Source: Chionis minor | Taxonomy: Eukaryota > Chordata > Aves > Charadriiformes > Chionididae | DNA: 64,000 bases | Assembly (NCBI GenBank): GCA_013398295.1 | Contig: VZSF01001349.1 | Span: forward strand, 1,771,270 to 1,835,269 | Reading direction: 5' to 3' | Shown: one piece after another, positions 1 through 13,342 of the stretch | How the letters are laid out: the number at the start of each line of letters is the position of its first letter | How positions within the stretch are numbered: the first letter of the stretch is position 1 | The notes under the pieces: model-generated | Told to the model about the DNA's origin: nothing | Database searches by the model: none | The model's input: the letters and a program-made list of their open reading frames with translations, nothing else | Position numbers and translations under genes: made by a program

Positions 1-965
1 CTTGCCCTGCTGCTGAAAACACAATGACTTACTCCTTTAATTCATAGTTGCCAGCTAAAACGACTCTGTATTTCAGAATCCTAAGTTGTCAAGACTGTAA
101 TCTTTAAATTGATTGATTTTAGCATCCATTTATTAGACCAGGAAAATTCTTATAAAGCCCTGTCCCTGATCAGTGCAAGCTCCGAGTGCCCCCGGGCCCT
201 GATTCCAGGCGAGTAGAAATGGAAGTACCTCTGTTTACATCTGCCGATCAGTTAAGCTGCACAAAGTTTCCATTGAAACGCATGAAAGTCACGTGTGCAG
301 AGCCATTGAGGGCTATAGCCTTAACAGATGGCATACTCAAACGGCAAAAAGTTGTGATTCTAGACATCAAAAGTAAAAAATATTCCCCGAGAAGGCTGTA
401 AAGAGACAGAAGGAATGCGAGGCCCACAGTGCTGCTTTTTGCTTCCCTTCATGCTTTTGCACTTACTGGAAACTCCAAGTCTCTTTAACTGAGCTTTTCC
501 TCTCCTCCACTCCTTGCAGGAGTTAATTGCTTCAGACTGAAACATTACAATTTTCATACTCCTGCTTCCTAATGGCACTTTGGATACGCAAGGATGCCCC
601 GGGCACGCAGCGCACAGGAGTCTATACAGCGCTCAGAGCAAGCATGGCATAAATACCTCCAGACCCCGCGGCCATGGGTATCTATAAAGCACCATATCTA
701 CAACGTTAAAAATCAGCACTGGCCAAGTGAGACCTTAATGCTAATTGCCACAGCATTTCACTGTTTATCTTAGTTGAACTAGCGTTACCAGTCCTGGTTG
801 TTAACAACCTCAAGTGGCACTTTATTCATCTATCAACAGTCCTGTCCTGTGAACAAGCGAGCGAAGAACTATAAACACCCACTCCAAAGTCACTTTGTAG
901 GTTTAAGCTAAAGCCCACAGAAAAAGACCATTCACAGAACTCCAGTGAGAACAGACAAAATACAA
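1..965. other. Probable intergenic sequence
   Basis: No exon, repeat family or RNA gene was recognised. In mammals SNX20 follows NKD1 in convergent orientation (recalled), so a plus-strand neighbour could end before or near position 1, but none of its coding sequence was seen. Confidence 0.4.
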
Positions 966-987
966 CCAACGTTTTAATCTACAAAGT

Positions 988-993
988 TTTATT
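988..993 (-). promoter_or_regulatory. Candidate poly(A) signal AATAAA for NKD1
   Basis: On the minus strand, AATAAA is followed by ACTTTGTAGATTAAAACG and then a GT/T-rich stretch (complement of about 944-970), the usual layout of a cleavage site with a downstream element. UGUA motifs lie upstream on the same strand (complement of about 1048 and 1070). The complement of 822-827 gives another AATAAA further on. Confidence 0.45.
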
Positions 994-3900
994 TGCCTTT
1001 TTAAATTTGTAAACCATAAAAAGAGCTTATCAAATATCTGAAATTAGTACAAGATAAAACGATGACTCATACAGCAAAATGCATTTGAAGGTCCAAATTC
1101 CAAGACATGCATGGGGCTCTTCTGGCTTCCATTTGTGAAGCTGAAGACAAATTTGGCCCAGTTTGTTAGGTGTTTTATTAGAAAATTCACAAAGCCTCAA
1201 CGTGCTCTACTTCGTGAATAGGACAGAATGGGAAGGATTAAGTGCAAGAATAAGCACGCAGCACCAGAAGGATCCGAACCCTGTATCTTCACCCACAAAG
1301 TACAGGCTCACCACCAGAGTACATCTCTCAGCTGGCAGCAATTACAAGCTGCTTTGTCTGTACAGACTAGGCACTCAAAGGAAGACACAAACCCCACTTC
1401 ATAAGCATGTCATAAAACCCAGAAAGCACAGTGCACATAATCACCAGTATGCCTGATACTGTTAATGTTTGCCCCTTAACATCATGTCTTCCACATTCTC
1501 ACAAAACTCCTGGAACTTCCTACTCCCAGACTCTGAACTACGAGGCTGCCAAGACAACCGATAGGCCCAGCCTGCCATTTTGTGTGATATAAAGGCTGTA
1601 TTTTGCATCAGTAGATTTCCAAGGCACAGTTAGTGCTTAGTGTTCAGAAAAATCATGACCGATATCAAAGCTTTGGGCAACATTTGACCAACTTATGTGT
1701 GTCATCAAACAGAAAAGAACTGATGCTACTATTCAAAACACACTCTAAGGAATATTGAAAACATCTGTAGAAACACCTCCGCTTCTGAAAAAATTTCCCT
1801 CAGCTTGGACAGGGACTCAGGAACCCGGGATGTCATTTCTTATTCTGCCACAGCCCTCGTGGTGATTATCTACAGCTCTCCTTCCTCGCGCCTCCCACTG
1901 CACGCTGGGCATTCACCTCTTCCAGAAAGTCTTTCAAGCTTTCCCAGTAAAGAGCATTCTATGAACTACTGTTGCCGTTTTATGAGCACAGAAGTACCGT
2001 AAGAGATAAGTAACATGAATATAGCTTCTCCATACAGCATTTTCCTGCCTCTTGTGTGTCTCCCCTGCCCCTCTGTCAGACAGTTCTGTGCTATCCCAAC
2101 ACTTCTCAACTCTTTCCATCCTTCCCCTGCCAGTGTTTCTTCACGGCCCGAACCCTCCCAGTAATCCATTTGAATAGTTCTTAAGTTCTGCTTTTTTAAA
2201 AGGAAGAAATTAGGAGACCTCATCCATATGATTTCTATCATTTTAGCTCAGTAGGACTGAATTACCTAGAACTGTGTAGGAATATAAAAGTAAATTAAAG
2301 CGTCAATGAAAGCCTCATTAATTAATAACTATAATACAAACTTCAAGTAAGATGCAGTTCAACCTCTACTGAATAATTTCAATATAAAATCATTTGCTTT
2401 TCTAGTCTGTTCCTTTTAGCCCATTTTGAGCATATTTTACATGTACACAAGCCCAAAAAATCCCAAAACAGCTCCTCCCAAGTCAGATCAACTGAACAGC
2501 TGTCAAATATGCAAAGAAAGTAAATTATTATGTGATAAATTGAGGCTGGTTTTGCTGCTAAGTGCATTAGAAAAGAAATCTTCTTCCAGAAGCTATTTAG
2601 AAAACACATTAAGTTCAATTTTTATTTCATGGATTTTCAAACATGTTTCTGCTTGGTACATTTTTTAAAAAAAGAAGTCTGACAACTACCAGGATGCTGC
2701 GCACGACTTGGTTCCCAGCAAAACCATGAATAAGTCATGTTTGAAAAGGTATTCTCAGATCTTGATAACTTGCATCAAGGTAATTAAAGGTGAGACTTGA
2801 TTAGCTGACACTTTTCCAAACATGAACATTCTTGCCTATACTGCAGGCAAAAATTATGGTGAATGTTTTTGCAAATTTTCGAGCACGATGAATTTTTCTC
2901 AAGTATAATTTAGGCCCCAAGGGGCCTAACTTTCCCGTTAATTGGAATACAAATGAAATATATCATTCAATAATTGAGGTACACAATGACATCTGGAGAA
3001 CAGTAAGCGTTCATCATATGCGTATATTTATGTGGCAATTTACAGACTGTTGAGCGTGCACAGTCCTTATCCCTTTATAAAAGACCAGCTCTCTCAGAAT
3101 CCATCTTGTGCCATTCACGACCTTCTGCCAAGGACACGTGCACACACACACACATGCACCTTTAAGGTACTTCATCTATACTTGGCCGTTCTGTGCCCAG
3201 GATAACTGGAGTAGGAAGGCGGTTAGAGAGGTCACGTGTGTGGTTTTTCAGTTTGGTAGGGCCTTCAGGGGCTGGTCTGCCAACAGGCCAGGAGAACCTG
3301 TACTTCATCAGCCAAGGGCAGAACTGGCTCTTAATTTCCAACAGTGACTAAATGACGTGGGGACGCTGCAGAGGCATTTGGAAGTGCCTCGAGGCCTTCC
3401 AATGACATGAGTATAAAGCACAGTATTTGCTACTAATCTTAATTAACTTACCAGCTTGATCTCTTAGGATAAAACTTCCATTTAATATTAGCTACTACAA
3501 ACCCATCAGCAGTAAGATGCATAACAAATAAATACTGAAATCACTGTCTGCACATTATGTAGACTTCAACCCCATGTTCCTGGAATGAAATGATAGGCAC
3601 CCTGAAGCCAGTGGGAATCTGGCAGTCTTGCCAGAGATTTCACCAGGAGAGATTTTACTTTCCTGTACTTAGCTTACTTGGCATTAGGTGGTCGTGACGA
3701 TGTGAGAAGAGCTTAGCAATCCTGCCTTCCCAAAATTTGCAGATGGTAGAGCTGAGCAAAATTTTTCAGTTGAAATGTTTTCAGCAAATAGCGCAGATTT
3801 TGGGATCGGCTTAGTTTTGCTGAATTGCTTTGTGTAAAAACAGAAAAAGTACATCAAAAGGCTGGAGTTTTCATTCAAAATTACTTTATGCCACTCCATT

Positions 3901-5388
3901 TTACTTTTAAATAGTAATAATGTACTTAGCCCTGAATATTTTTTTCTTGGAAATGAAATGTTTTGTTTAACCAGAAAATAATCTACTTTAAATTTTGATT
4001 CAGCAACAGTTTTGAGCAACTTAAAGTAATACACTTCTTTTTTAAAAAGGTTTTCAGAATTAACAGCTGAAAAATCAGTTAACACAGGTCTAATAGTAGG
4101 GCACAAAAAAAACGTAACTTTGAAACTTGATAGTTTAAATATAAAACCAAAGCATACCTAGTCCATACGTTACGGCCTGATCCTGTTCCCAAAAATGTTA
4201 ATGCAAGCTCTTTCATCAGTGGGATCTGCAAGCACTGACAGCAATTGCAATAAGCCCCTGAAATCCACAAGAAGAAGGAGGAAATATACTTTCTGAACTA
4301 GTAAAACTTTAATTAACAGGGGGTTCTCTTGGCACAGTTTTTGCTGTTAAATAAATAAAGCATTTAGTCAAAACCATCTATATTTACTATACAAAATACT
4401 GAAAAGCAAACATTTTTAAAAGATACGGAAATTTAAGGTTCTGTGAAAAGAAACTGTGCGACATGTTATTCACACTTAATACACGTAACACAACTGCGAC
4501 ACAGTATGTAGATACTGTATGTTCATTCATGGCTGGTGTAAAGTTTTAGTGTGGGGATGCCACGTTATTAAAATGTATTTGGATTTCACAGAATCTGAGC
4601 AAGGCAGAATTTGTCTTTTGAATCTCCAAATATAATAAACCAAAACAAATCGATGCAAAGTTGTGACCAGTGGTCAGTTGTGTTGTATTTCAGAGTTCAC
4701 TTGGCACAACTAGTACTGCACACTCTTCAATCAGGTGGGATTTTGTTACGGGTGCTGTTATCTTTTCCAGCAAAGTATCTTTGGGTGAAAGAGCATTTAT
4801 GCTCCTTCGCTGTCCTTTCGTAGAAAACCCCACAGTTCTGAAAACGCTCTAGCTTTCCAGAACATTTTCTGGTTTTCAGCAACAATCTGCATTTGAAAAA
4901 TTGACTAAGAAACAATTCCCACCTCCCAGTCTTTCTGGCATACGATCTACTGAAAAGAGAACAGCTTTAATTACATCTTCGAACCAAATAGCATGGCATC
5001 CCTTCGTAGATGGAATGTACACTTGTGTGTTTGCATGCGGTATAACGTAAGTCACTTGAATACATCAGACTTTGTTAACACTATAATATAAATAAGCTTA
5101 TTCCTTCTACTAGACATATAAATGCCTTTTTTTTTTTGCAGTCCATAATTATATATACATTGAAAAAGAATGATACACAAGCAGCAAAAAAGGCTTAGAC
5201 TAGAACAACTCAGTGGTAACTAACCAAATTTGTGGCCTTTTCATATTTTCAATACAGAAAATTCTGCATATAAATATTTTTGGACTTTAGGAATTTTAAA
5301 AATAAACAGAACAGTATAGTTGTCACACAGATCAAACACATTTTAAAAACATTTTGTTAGATTTAACAGAACACACTGTTGACAGCTA

Positions 5389-5413
5389 AAAAAAAATAAA
5401 ATAAAATAAAACA
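5389..5413. repeat. AAAAT-type simple repeat
   Basis: An A-run followed by AATAA/AAAAT repeats inside the probable 3' UTR. The plus-strand AATAAA strings here come from the repeat and are not taken as a poly(A) signal. Confidence 0.85.
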
Positions 5414-6272
5414 GATTTTTTAAAGAGGACAATAAGTCTAAACAACTGCTGATCCAGGGAGACAAGAGATGGACCTAATTACCATGAACCAGGGATTCTA
5501 TTCCAATTCCACAAGAAGGCAAGGCTTTCCACTTTTCTTTAAAAGCTGATGTCTCCATGTTCTAAGAAAGGACAACATCCCTCTAAAACTGGTCAGCAGT
5601 GAGGTAATACCCCATTTTGGACTGATCAAAACTCTAGTCAGAAAAAAATACCCTAATCATAAAGGGCTTATAACAATGTGGGATAGTTACATTTTACAAT
5701 ATATACTATAGACAAAATACCACAACATTTAAAATAATTAAAACCAAAAGCAAGTATGTTTATAGAACAGTTATGTGTTTATGTGATGAGTTCTCTACTT
5801 TAAAGCTCCAAAAGCAACACAGGTCTTTTTCAGTCACTTTCTACCTGCAAAATGGTGATCTGTACAAAACCCAACTGAACGTATGATAAATCCGGGCCCC
5901 TCAGAAAGTCAAACTTGAATGTACTGACCCTTTTTTTCACTTTTCCAATTTGCTTTTGACCTTCAAATTTCTCATCAGCCAGTAAGGTCTTGTGTATGGT
6001 CTCACTCTCCTTCATGGAATGGAAGCCCTTTGATATGGAAAAAGTAGAAGAGGCCAGAATGATGCGAATGATATTTTTTTACATGTTGAATTGTCTCTAG
6101 AATGGGAAAAGTACAAATTGGTACATGCTGGGGAAATTTAAATTGGAGGCACCTAAGAAAATGCCATGGCATATACTTGTACAAAGTCACTGTTGTGGAA
6201 AAAAATAATTATAATGTTAATATTCAAACCACAGATTTCTAAAACACAACAAAATGTACCTGAGAGTGTGCA

Positions 6273-6315
6273 TATTTATATATATATATATTTATATTTA
6301 TATTTTATATATATT
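6273..6315. repeat. AT-rich microsatellite in the probable 3' UTR
   Basis: A run of TA dinucleotides interrupted by TTTATA units. Confidence 0.95.
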
Positions 6316-7298
6316 TGCCAACATTTAAAGTGAGAAAGTATATTCTCCTCAATTCTTTCTCAAAACAAAGAACTGTGGATTTAAACAAAACAAAACTCCC
6401 AAACAACCCCTCTCCTTCCCAAACCCCCATGAATGATGCTTATGGCCCAAGCACTAAAGTCTAGTGATGCTCTTGAAAACCCCATTTCACATCCTCCCCT
6501 TTTCAAATGGTTACCCCAGACAGAATGGAGAGTAAGCAAGAGAAAAAAACAAAAATAAAAGAAGTATATTTAAATATTACCCAGTATATAACAGACTATA
6601 CTTGTGTCAGTGAGGAATCTCCAAGAAAATAAAGTGTAAGTTGTACAAATGTAGCTCTGTTGACAAGTATAGCTAATATTTCCTTGTAATTATTATGATA
6701 ATTTGAAAGGATGTGAACACAAACAGGCTACGTGAATGCAGTATATTAAAATCCCCCCCACGCCACCCCAGCCCCGTAGCACATTACAATCAATAAAAAG
6801 AAAATAAAATCTGAATAATACTAGAGGTAGCAGCTGTTTGTATTTTCTGTTATTCTGAGTATCTCTGGAGTCCAACCCTTTCAACATTGCTCCCCTGATA
6901 AAAGGCTTGTGTGCGATCAGCCGACATACAGCAGACTGGTAAGCTAGGTGTCTGCAATAGTGTTTGAAGTATCTTTCCTACTACAGTGGAAGTCGTACTT
7001 GTAAAGAAGTGCGTTGACGACCTGTATTAAATCACAGCTCAAAAAGCTATGGCTGTTTGCTGGTTTACAAGCCACTTAAAAAAAAAAAAATCCACAAGGT
7101 GTTTAAGTAAGCTATGCAGTTCCACAACATATAAATAGGGTAAGTTTCAAGAGTTCCATATAACCTCTAAAATATATGCTAGCTGAATATTAATGGAGTA
7201 ACAATAATATTAATCATAGTAATGCCTTAATTCTGGTATCACAAGAATGCATTTCCTTCATATGGGATGATTCTTGGAGGATGTTGGTGGGATCTGTT

Positions 7299-7873
7299 TT
7301 ATGTCTGGTAGAAGTGATGGTAGTGGTGGTGGTGCTCATGGTGGTGGTGGTGTTCATGTCTTTGTATCATTTGTCCAACTTGGCCTTCATATAAAATGAC
7401 TGTGGGCAGGTCTCTCACATGTTCCTTTTCCACAACCGTCCCCGGAGACTGAAAGGTTTTGCACATTTGGTGGTTCTCCTTTGCCCTCTGCTTATGCTTC
7501 TTGTGAACCTGTTGAGATTGCAAGGGGAGGTAAGGGAGATTCTGGCCCACCCGTGCACTTGGGGAAGCCATTGGCATGGGCGCGCCTTGAAAAGGTTTAT
7601 TTCTTACTGCCCTTCCAGGATGCACAGGGGCAATGTTTTTGCCCTGGGCCTTGGGAGACCTCACAAAGTGCTTGTTTGAGTCCTGGTTCCGCAGCCTCTG
7701 TTGGATTTCTGCAATCTTGGCATACGAACTCTCAGCCAGATTGATGTGGCTCGGATCCACCACTTGGGATTTCCTATGGTGAGCGTGGAAGGTTTCAGGT
7801 TCATGAGAACGGGATCTCGTCTGATTCACAACTCTGCTTGGTGGGTCATGTTTTTGAGCTGCTGGAGGAGATC
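7299..7873 (-). CDS. NKD1: NKD1 terminal coding exon with His-rich C-terminus
   Basis: The acceptor is TTATTTCCTAG|GA. The first two bases complete Gly, 190 codons follow (residues 210-399), and a TAA stop occupies 7299-7301. Blocks in order: Ser-Pro-Pro-Ala-Ala-Gln-Lys; Thr-Arg-Ser-Arg-Ser-His-Glu-Pro-Glu; Glu-Ile-Gln-Gln-Arg-Leu-Arg; Lys-His-Phe-Val-Arg-Ser-Pro-Lys-Ala-Gln-Gly-Lys; and a basic Lys-Lys-His-Lys-Gln-Arg-Ala-Lys-Glu. The last 20 residues hold 12 His and end His-His-Phe-Tyr-Gln-Thr. The same tail is recalled for mammalian NKD1. In the NKD family the His-rich tail has been linked to zinc binding. Apart from these islands the segment is Ser/Pro/Gln-rich and probably disordered. 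The open frame runs a further 28 bases into the intron as far as an ATG, but the splice acceptor and homology fix the true exon start. Confidence 0.97.
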
Positions 7874-8654
7874 CTAGGAAATAACAAGCTGAGTTAGTCA
7901 TCTAGTATTTCAAAGTTTTAATTAGTAGCATGCAGTTGGCAGGGACAGCATTAATCGGCAGAGTGAATTTTTCCTAAGGAAATGAATGCAATTATAGCTG
8001 TCTAGTTGAATTACATTTAATAATTCTGACTAGTAAATAATACCCACACAAATATACATACATACATATATAAGAGCGTGTGCATTTGTGCACGTGTGTG
8101 TGGGGGGGGTGCGTATAAAAGTCTTTACATTACCTTCTCTTGGTCATCGTCTATCTGAAATTCACCAAAATAACTGAGTGGAATAGTAAAATCTTGGCAG
8201 AGGACAGGGAAAGGGAGGAAATCCAAATGCCTTTAATTTGGGGACAGAAGCCAAAATTCCAGGTAGGAACCCACATTCTCCAATTTTTGGGTCAGTAGTG
8301 AGTACAAAATATGTGCTGGTATCACCTTGGGAACGAGATCCAACATCCAAAAATCAGTCCTTGCCTCACCCATAGACTAAACTTAATAATTTAGATGTAA
8401 AGATTGTTCTTCTAGGCTCACCTCCAAGTTTAGCTACCCAAACAAGTACTTCAAAGCAGGCTTGCCGTACATTAGCCACTCCATTGTGATACCACCTTCA
8501 CCAGTAATTATCTTGCAGTATTCACACAGTCCTATTCCTTCCAGTAAGCCACTACAGACAAATCACACAGGTTCACAGTTCACTGCCCCTCATGTGGAAC
8601 ATGCAACTGAAGAAAGAAAAGACCAAAAGGTTGCAACATAAATTACCGAATTAC
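7874..8654 (-). other. NKD1 intron, phase 1, 781 bp
   Basis: Bounded by donor GTAATT and acceptor TTTCCTAG. It contains a short CA-type and GT/G-run tract at about 8050-8110 and nothing else I can name. Confidence 0.9.
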
Positions 8655-8785
8655 CTGGCCCAAACTTTGATGTGTAGTTTTCTATTCCTGCAAGATCCAA
8701 ATAGTGGTTTCTCCTTTCAATGTTCTCATCAACACAATGACGATAGCACCCACTTTGCTCTGGATTGTTCTCAGTCTGGTGGTAT
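8655..8785 (-). CDS. NKD1: NKD1 coding exon, 131 bp (conserved Cys/His block)
   Basis: The acceptor is TTCCTGCTGACAG|A and the donor is CCAG|GTAATT. One leading base completes Arg, 43 codons follow (residues 166-208), and the last base begins Gly. The first ten residues, Tyr-His-Gln-Thr-Glu-Asn-Asn-Pro-Glu-Gln, are poorly conserved. They are followed by Cys-Tyr-Arg-His-Cys-Val-Asp-Glu-Asn-Ile-Glu-Arg-Arg-Asn-His-Tyr-Leu-Asp-Leu-Ala-Gly-Ile-Glu-Asn-Tyr-Thr, nearly identical to mammalian NKD1. The high identity of this block points to a conserved contact surface, but I cannot assign a specific partner from sequence alone. The Cys-x3-Cys with neighbouring His residues is compatible with metal binding, which is only an inference. 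Confidence 0.96.
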
Positions 8786-11700
8786 CTGTCAGCAGGAAGC
8801 AAAATTACAGTTCAGCAGAACTTCTTGAAAGTTGTTATCGCCATCTGCAAACCAACAACTAATGGTCCCTTTGAAGTGACGGGAGTTGCTCACAAAGAAA
8901 CAACAAACGCTTCAAATTCTGGATGACCGGATTTGCTAAGTCGAAAGGTCTGAACTGACTGTTCTTTCCCCTCATATAAATCGACCTCAATGTTGCAAAG
9001 CAAAGGAGGCTTTCAAATTGCATCACACATGCAAAAACAAATAAAAATCCTCCTAGGGTTTATTACATTCTGTCTTAGGGCCAAACCATTCAACTGATTC
9101 TCTAATTTTGACATGCCAAAAAACCTGCTGTTTGATTTATGGCTGTTCCCACCGCTGTCAGGAAGCGTCGGGGTAAGCCTCATGTCAGGTAAACGTTCGT
9201 GTGTATCTGCTTCAGGAAGACAAGCAACAGCACAGGTATAGGAACTAGAGAAAGCCTGAGAAGAGGAGGTGTTGGTAGGACACCCAGAGATAACCACTGC
9301 TTTCCAAAATGCAATTAAGAAGGTCGATCAGCCACTGGCCTCAGAATCTCAACTCCTTTTCCTGCACAGCTTTGCAATTTTATTTATAGCAGAACTATTT
9401 CCTGAGAATGAATATCTGAAATACCATTCATTTATGAGGCAGAAAAAAAATAAGGCAGAGATTTACCGTATTGTAGCCCATAATGCCGAACAATTTAATT
9501 CAGCAATTTAAATGGATGTCTGCAGATATGAGCAATATTTTCAATATAACAAACAGGATAAGCAGAAACCCCTCGATTAAGTCACCGCCTGTCATTCAGA
9601 TAGGTCAGTCTCCAAGACAAGGCAGGCTGTCCTCTTTTTCTATGCCCCTGCACTGATGTCAACCTAAGACCAGAATTTAGCCTACACCAGTTGCTAAATA
9701 CTGGCTCTGCACTGTGTAGCGCCCAGCAGTCCGCTTTCAGACCATTAACACATTTCCAGGTTTCCAGAGGCTGCTGATCCCACTGAGCTTTGGCACAAAC
9801 TGCTTTCCTGGCCTAGCACAGTACTGTTCAGGGGCACTGCAGAACTGAGTTCCCTGTGTCTCTGGCAGACACAGGTCCACGGTTTCTTTGAAAAAAGTCG
9901 CAAGACTTGACCTGCCTGGAAGATCATTTTTGCTCTGCTTTGATAGAGGTAGAGTCTCCTGAACGGAGGAGAGTCTGCCTGGAAAGCAGGTAAGCTTTAG
10001 AGACTCACAGTCAGCTTTGAACTCCAGAAGTGACATGGGGTACTGTCAAAAGAGAGGGAACGTCCAGATAGACTTTAGTTTTTTGGGTACATAGCCAACT
10101 CGGTACCTTTCCTGCCTCAGACACACCTTTACAGGTGGTTACACTTCAGCAGATCTCTGGGGCTAGAATCTGGCTACCTGAAGTTGCCAGGCACGACTTG
10201 CCTATGGAAACCATTGGGATCTGCACACATGTGCTGAAGAAAATCCACAGCTAACCCAGAAAAAAAATCATGGAGTTTGATGCAGTGCAATTAAGTAACA
10301 CTCTATACAGCACCCTCTGATGAAAACTAAGTTAACAGGGACCCTGTTTTTTTGTTACTGCAATAAATTCCATCTCTCATCAAGACAGTGGAGAAAACCT
10401 ATGCCAGCAGCGCCACAGCCCTACATTCTAATAGCTTTCTTACATGCAAGATGCCATTCAGCAATACTCATGCAAATACAGACGGTGAAGCAATTCTATA
10501 CTGATGAGAGATGTGCTCCATTGTCAAACAGAACTTAAAGTACTTCTGAGAACTGCAGTGTCTGGCATCCAGCCCCACAACGCTCTCCTGCATGCACATG
10601 GGAAGACCCAGGCATGCATCAACCATGCATCAAGCACAGGGTGCGAAAATATATAGCGCTGTCACTGGGTTTTGGTTTGGTTTTTAATAAAAAAGGCATC
10701 TGCTTAAGAGTTTGTGGAGCATATGAAAGCCCTTTCTAAAATTCCCACCCTGGAGTGTCACTCTGGCGGTAACAAGCCCACAGCAATGTAGCGGCCAAGG
10801 GGGACACAGCAGTGACAGAGCAGGGTAGAGCAACGCAGGGACAATTCCTGAAAGCGACGCTCCCTGATAACAGAGAGTTTGAGTCACTCAGGGAGAAATC
10901 ACTTAAGCAGGGAACAAGAGAGAGGGAGAATGTTTATCTGTGCGTAAAATAAAGATGTTTTAGAGGCTGGTGTGCATCGTATTTTCCCTGTTGCACTAAA
11001 TGAAACATAAACTAGAATGGCATGAATACACCCAGTCCACACGGTTGCCTGCCTGTGCTCTTCCACCATTAATTCTATGCCACGCACGCCAGGCAAGCTA
11101 GCAATGAATCTAGTTACTTCATCTTGTACTTGCATTAGCCTACAGGTGAAAACTCCTGCCTGTAGCTTCCAGCGGATGAGAAATCTAACCCATCTCTCTC
11201 CCACCTTCAGGATAAAAACATTTCTATCCATTTCATCTTGAATATTAATCACATTTTGCCTAGAATTCCTAAGTGACTGAATTTGTGAAATGTGTGCGCT
11301 TCTCACAAGTCCTCACTGCTGCTTTCACAGGCAAAACCTCTGCATTAATCTCATGAGACTGTGACGTGAGCCGCAGGGAGCTCCCCCGAGGGTCAGCAAT
11401 TTGGCCAGAGTGCACAAACATCCCTGAGCGTACAGGAGAAAGAGGGCATTCTTTGTCCTGACCACACTTAATGAGATGCAGCACAACCTGTCAGCTGCTG
11501 AAGCCCTCCCTGCTCATCTGCTCAGCTCACGACACGGGTTTGTCCTCTCGAGGAAGCCTCTAACCGGGCGGGGGGGGAAAGGACAAATGCAGCAGAGCCA
11601 AGATTCTGCTCCAATATTTGATCCCGCTATGACCGTGGATTTAAGTGGAAACGGCCGCTGTTCATAAAACCACTACATTTGCAAAACCAGGACTTTAGGG

Positions 11701-13342
11701 TGGATGGGAGGGGGACGTAGATTCGCAACGGATTATCAAACAAAACCCATCCACTAAATTCACACGAGGCAAACCTTTGCTAATGGGCAGAGGGAATCTG
11801 AACACCACGTCTACGCCAGCAAGCAAAGCCACGGAGCACTGCTCAGCTCACGTGGGGTGTTCTTCAGTTCATACAAGACTTTGCACAGAGTTGCTAACAG
11901 AAGATTAGAAGTCATTTTAGTCCGTTTTTTATCTGAAATGTGATTGTACTGGGATTTACTCACTGGGATAACTCACTAGCGTTTTTACTCTATCCAAAAA
12001 AGGGAGGCACAGTTTTGTTGTCATTTTTAATAAAACTGAATGCTCCTTCTCCTGATAAATGTATTATACTGAATGCATTTATTTGGACAAATATCCCTAA
12101 ATCCAAGGAAAGCCAAAACTGGTTTGTTTTTTTCTTTTAATTTGCAGCTGAAGAAACAAATGCAACAGATGATTCAGTGTCTTTACTCTATCATTTCAGC
12201 AAGCACTTCCCTCTGCCTTAGCATGAAACTTAAAATCCTAAACCAAATCAAACCTATACACCAAGATGACCTGTTTGGAGCAATTAATCTACTTTAAAAT
12301 GCATCAAAATTACCTTCTTTTGATTTGTTTTCCTATCCATTAAAATACCAAATTCAGAAAAGGAACAGCACACCTACATGTGACCAAGAGATTAACATTT
12401 TTCTTAGCTGTAAATAATTTTAATACTTGAAAAATATATTGCAAATTATTGTCACATACTGTGAAGTTCATTGCACGTAACACCTATCATGTAGGTAGAA
12501 CGCCTGGTAACAGGGTAGATACACAATTACACATTTTCAGAGTAAGAAGGCCTGTTCCAGACTGGCATCCAAAATAATATTGGACATTCTGTTAGGGAAG
12601 AACCACAAGCCCTTTTTTATCTAATCTGTAGACGGCTGCAAGTGTACCTGCCGCTGTTTCTAAAAGAAACCACTGTGCTTGTGCTCTATTGGAAATGGTG
12701 CACTGTGTCACACAGGCTGGATTCCATTGGAAGGTAACAGACAGGGGTTTTTTCAAGTGGTGAAATGTACTCTGAAATTTATGGGGGGAAAAAAAAAAAA
12801 TTTATCCGAATTTTCCTGCAAGATTACATTAAATATCTTGGTTTTAAGCGAGCAGGCTAATTCCTACATAGGTACAACCTAATAACTAATTCTGCAGAGG
12901 AGAAGTTGGCCCACAGCCGATGTGGCAGTGGAGAAGCATGGATTCTGGCAGGGGGGTGTCAGTGGAGACAGCACTTCTGCTGAGCCACTGTGAGGTAAGA
13001 AAGAGGCGAATTTACTGCTCCTACCCAATGTACAAACACGCTTTGCAAGTGGAGCTGAGCCAGCCCGGGTTGCTGTAAGCCAGAGCCACCTCGGCAGCCC
13101 GGAGCCCGGAGCAGGCAGTGTGCGGGACGCTCTTGCTTGTCGCTACAGATTTGGGTTTGGTTTTAATCTACAAAGTACCCACCCATGGAATCTGCTAATG
13201 GTTCCACAGTGAAAAATCCTGTAATTCCTCTATTTTAACATAATTTTTTAAAAGAAAGGAAGCAAGCAGGTGAGAAATCGGTGGTTGAAGTCTCCTCGGA
13301 GGTACCCAGTGCCTGTCAGGAGCCAGGTTTCTTTCCCCTTAC
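8786..13342 (-). other. NKD1 intron, phase 2, 4.6 kb
   Basis: Bounded by donor GTAAGG and acceptor CTGACAG. No further coding block, RNA gene or clear repeat was recognised. Open frames in this stretch are short and lack similarity to known families. Confidence 0.88.

Larger units (their letters stand above)
966..7298 (-). other. NKD1: Probable NKD1 3' UTR
   Basis: From the stop codon at 7299 down to the candidate cleavage zone near 966 there is no conserved coding block on either strand. The sequence is AT-rich with many short A and T runs. A long 3' UTR is known for mammalian NKD1 mRNA (recalled, exact length uncertain). Alternative ends are possible: minus-strand ATTAAA occurs at about 4309-4314 and 4965-4970. 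The stretch also contains an AT microsatellite at 6273-6315, A-rich runs at 5389-5413 and 7078-7090, and a CA tract near 3131-3151. The extent is inferred; only RNA data can fix it. Confidence 0.5.

Noticed and set aside
3684..4106. 140-codon open frame on the minus strand in the probable 3' UTR
   Set aside because: No domain or recognised similarity. The sequence looks like an old repeat, and an AT-rich UTR can give such a frame by chance.
4348..4360. Plus-strand AATAAATAAA as a poly(A) signal for a convergent neighbour
   Set aside because: No plus-strand exon was found between position 1 and here, and AATAAA strings are common in this AT-rich stretch.
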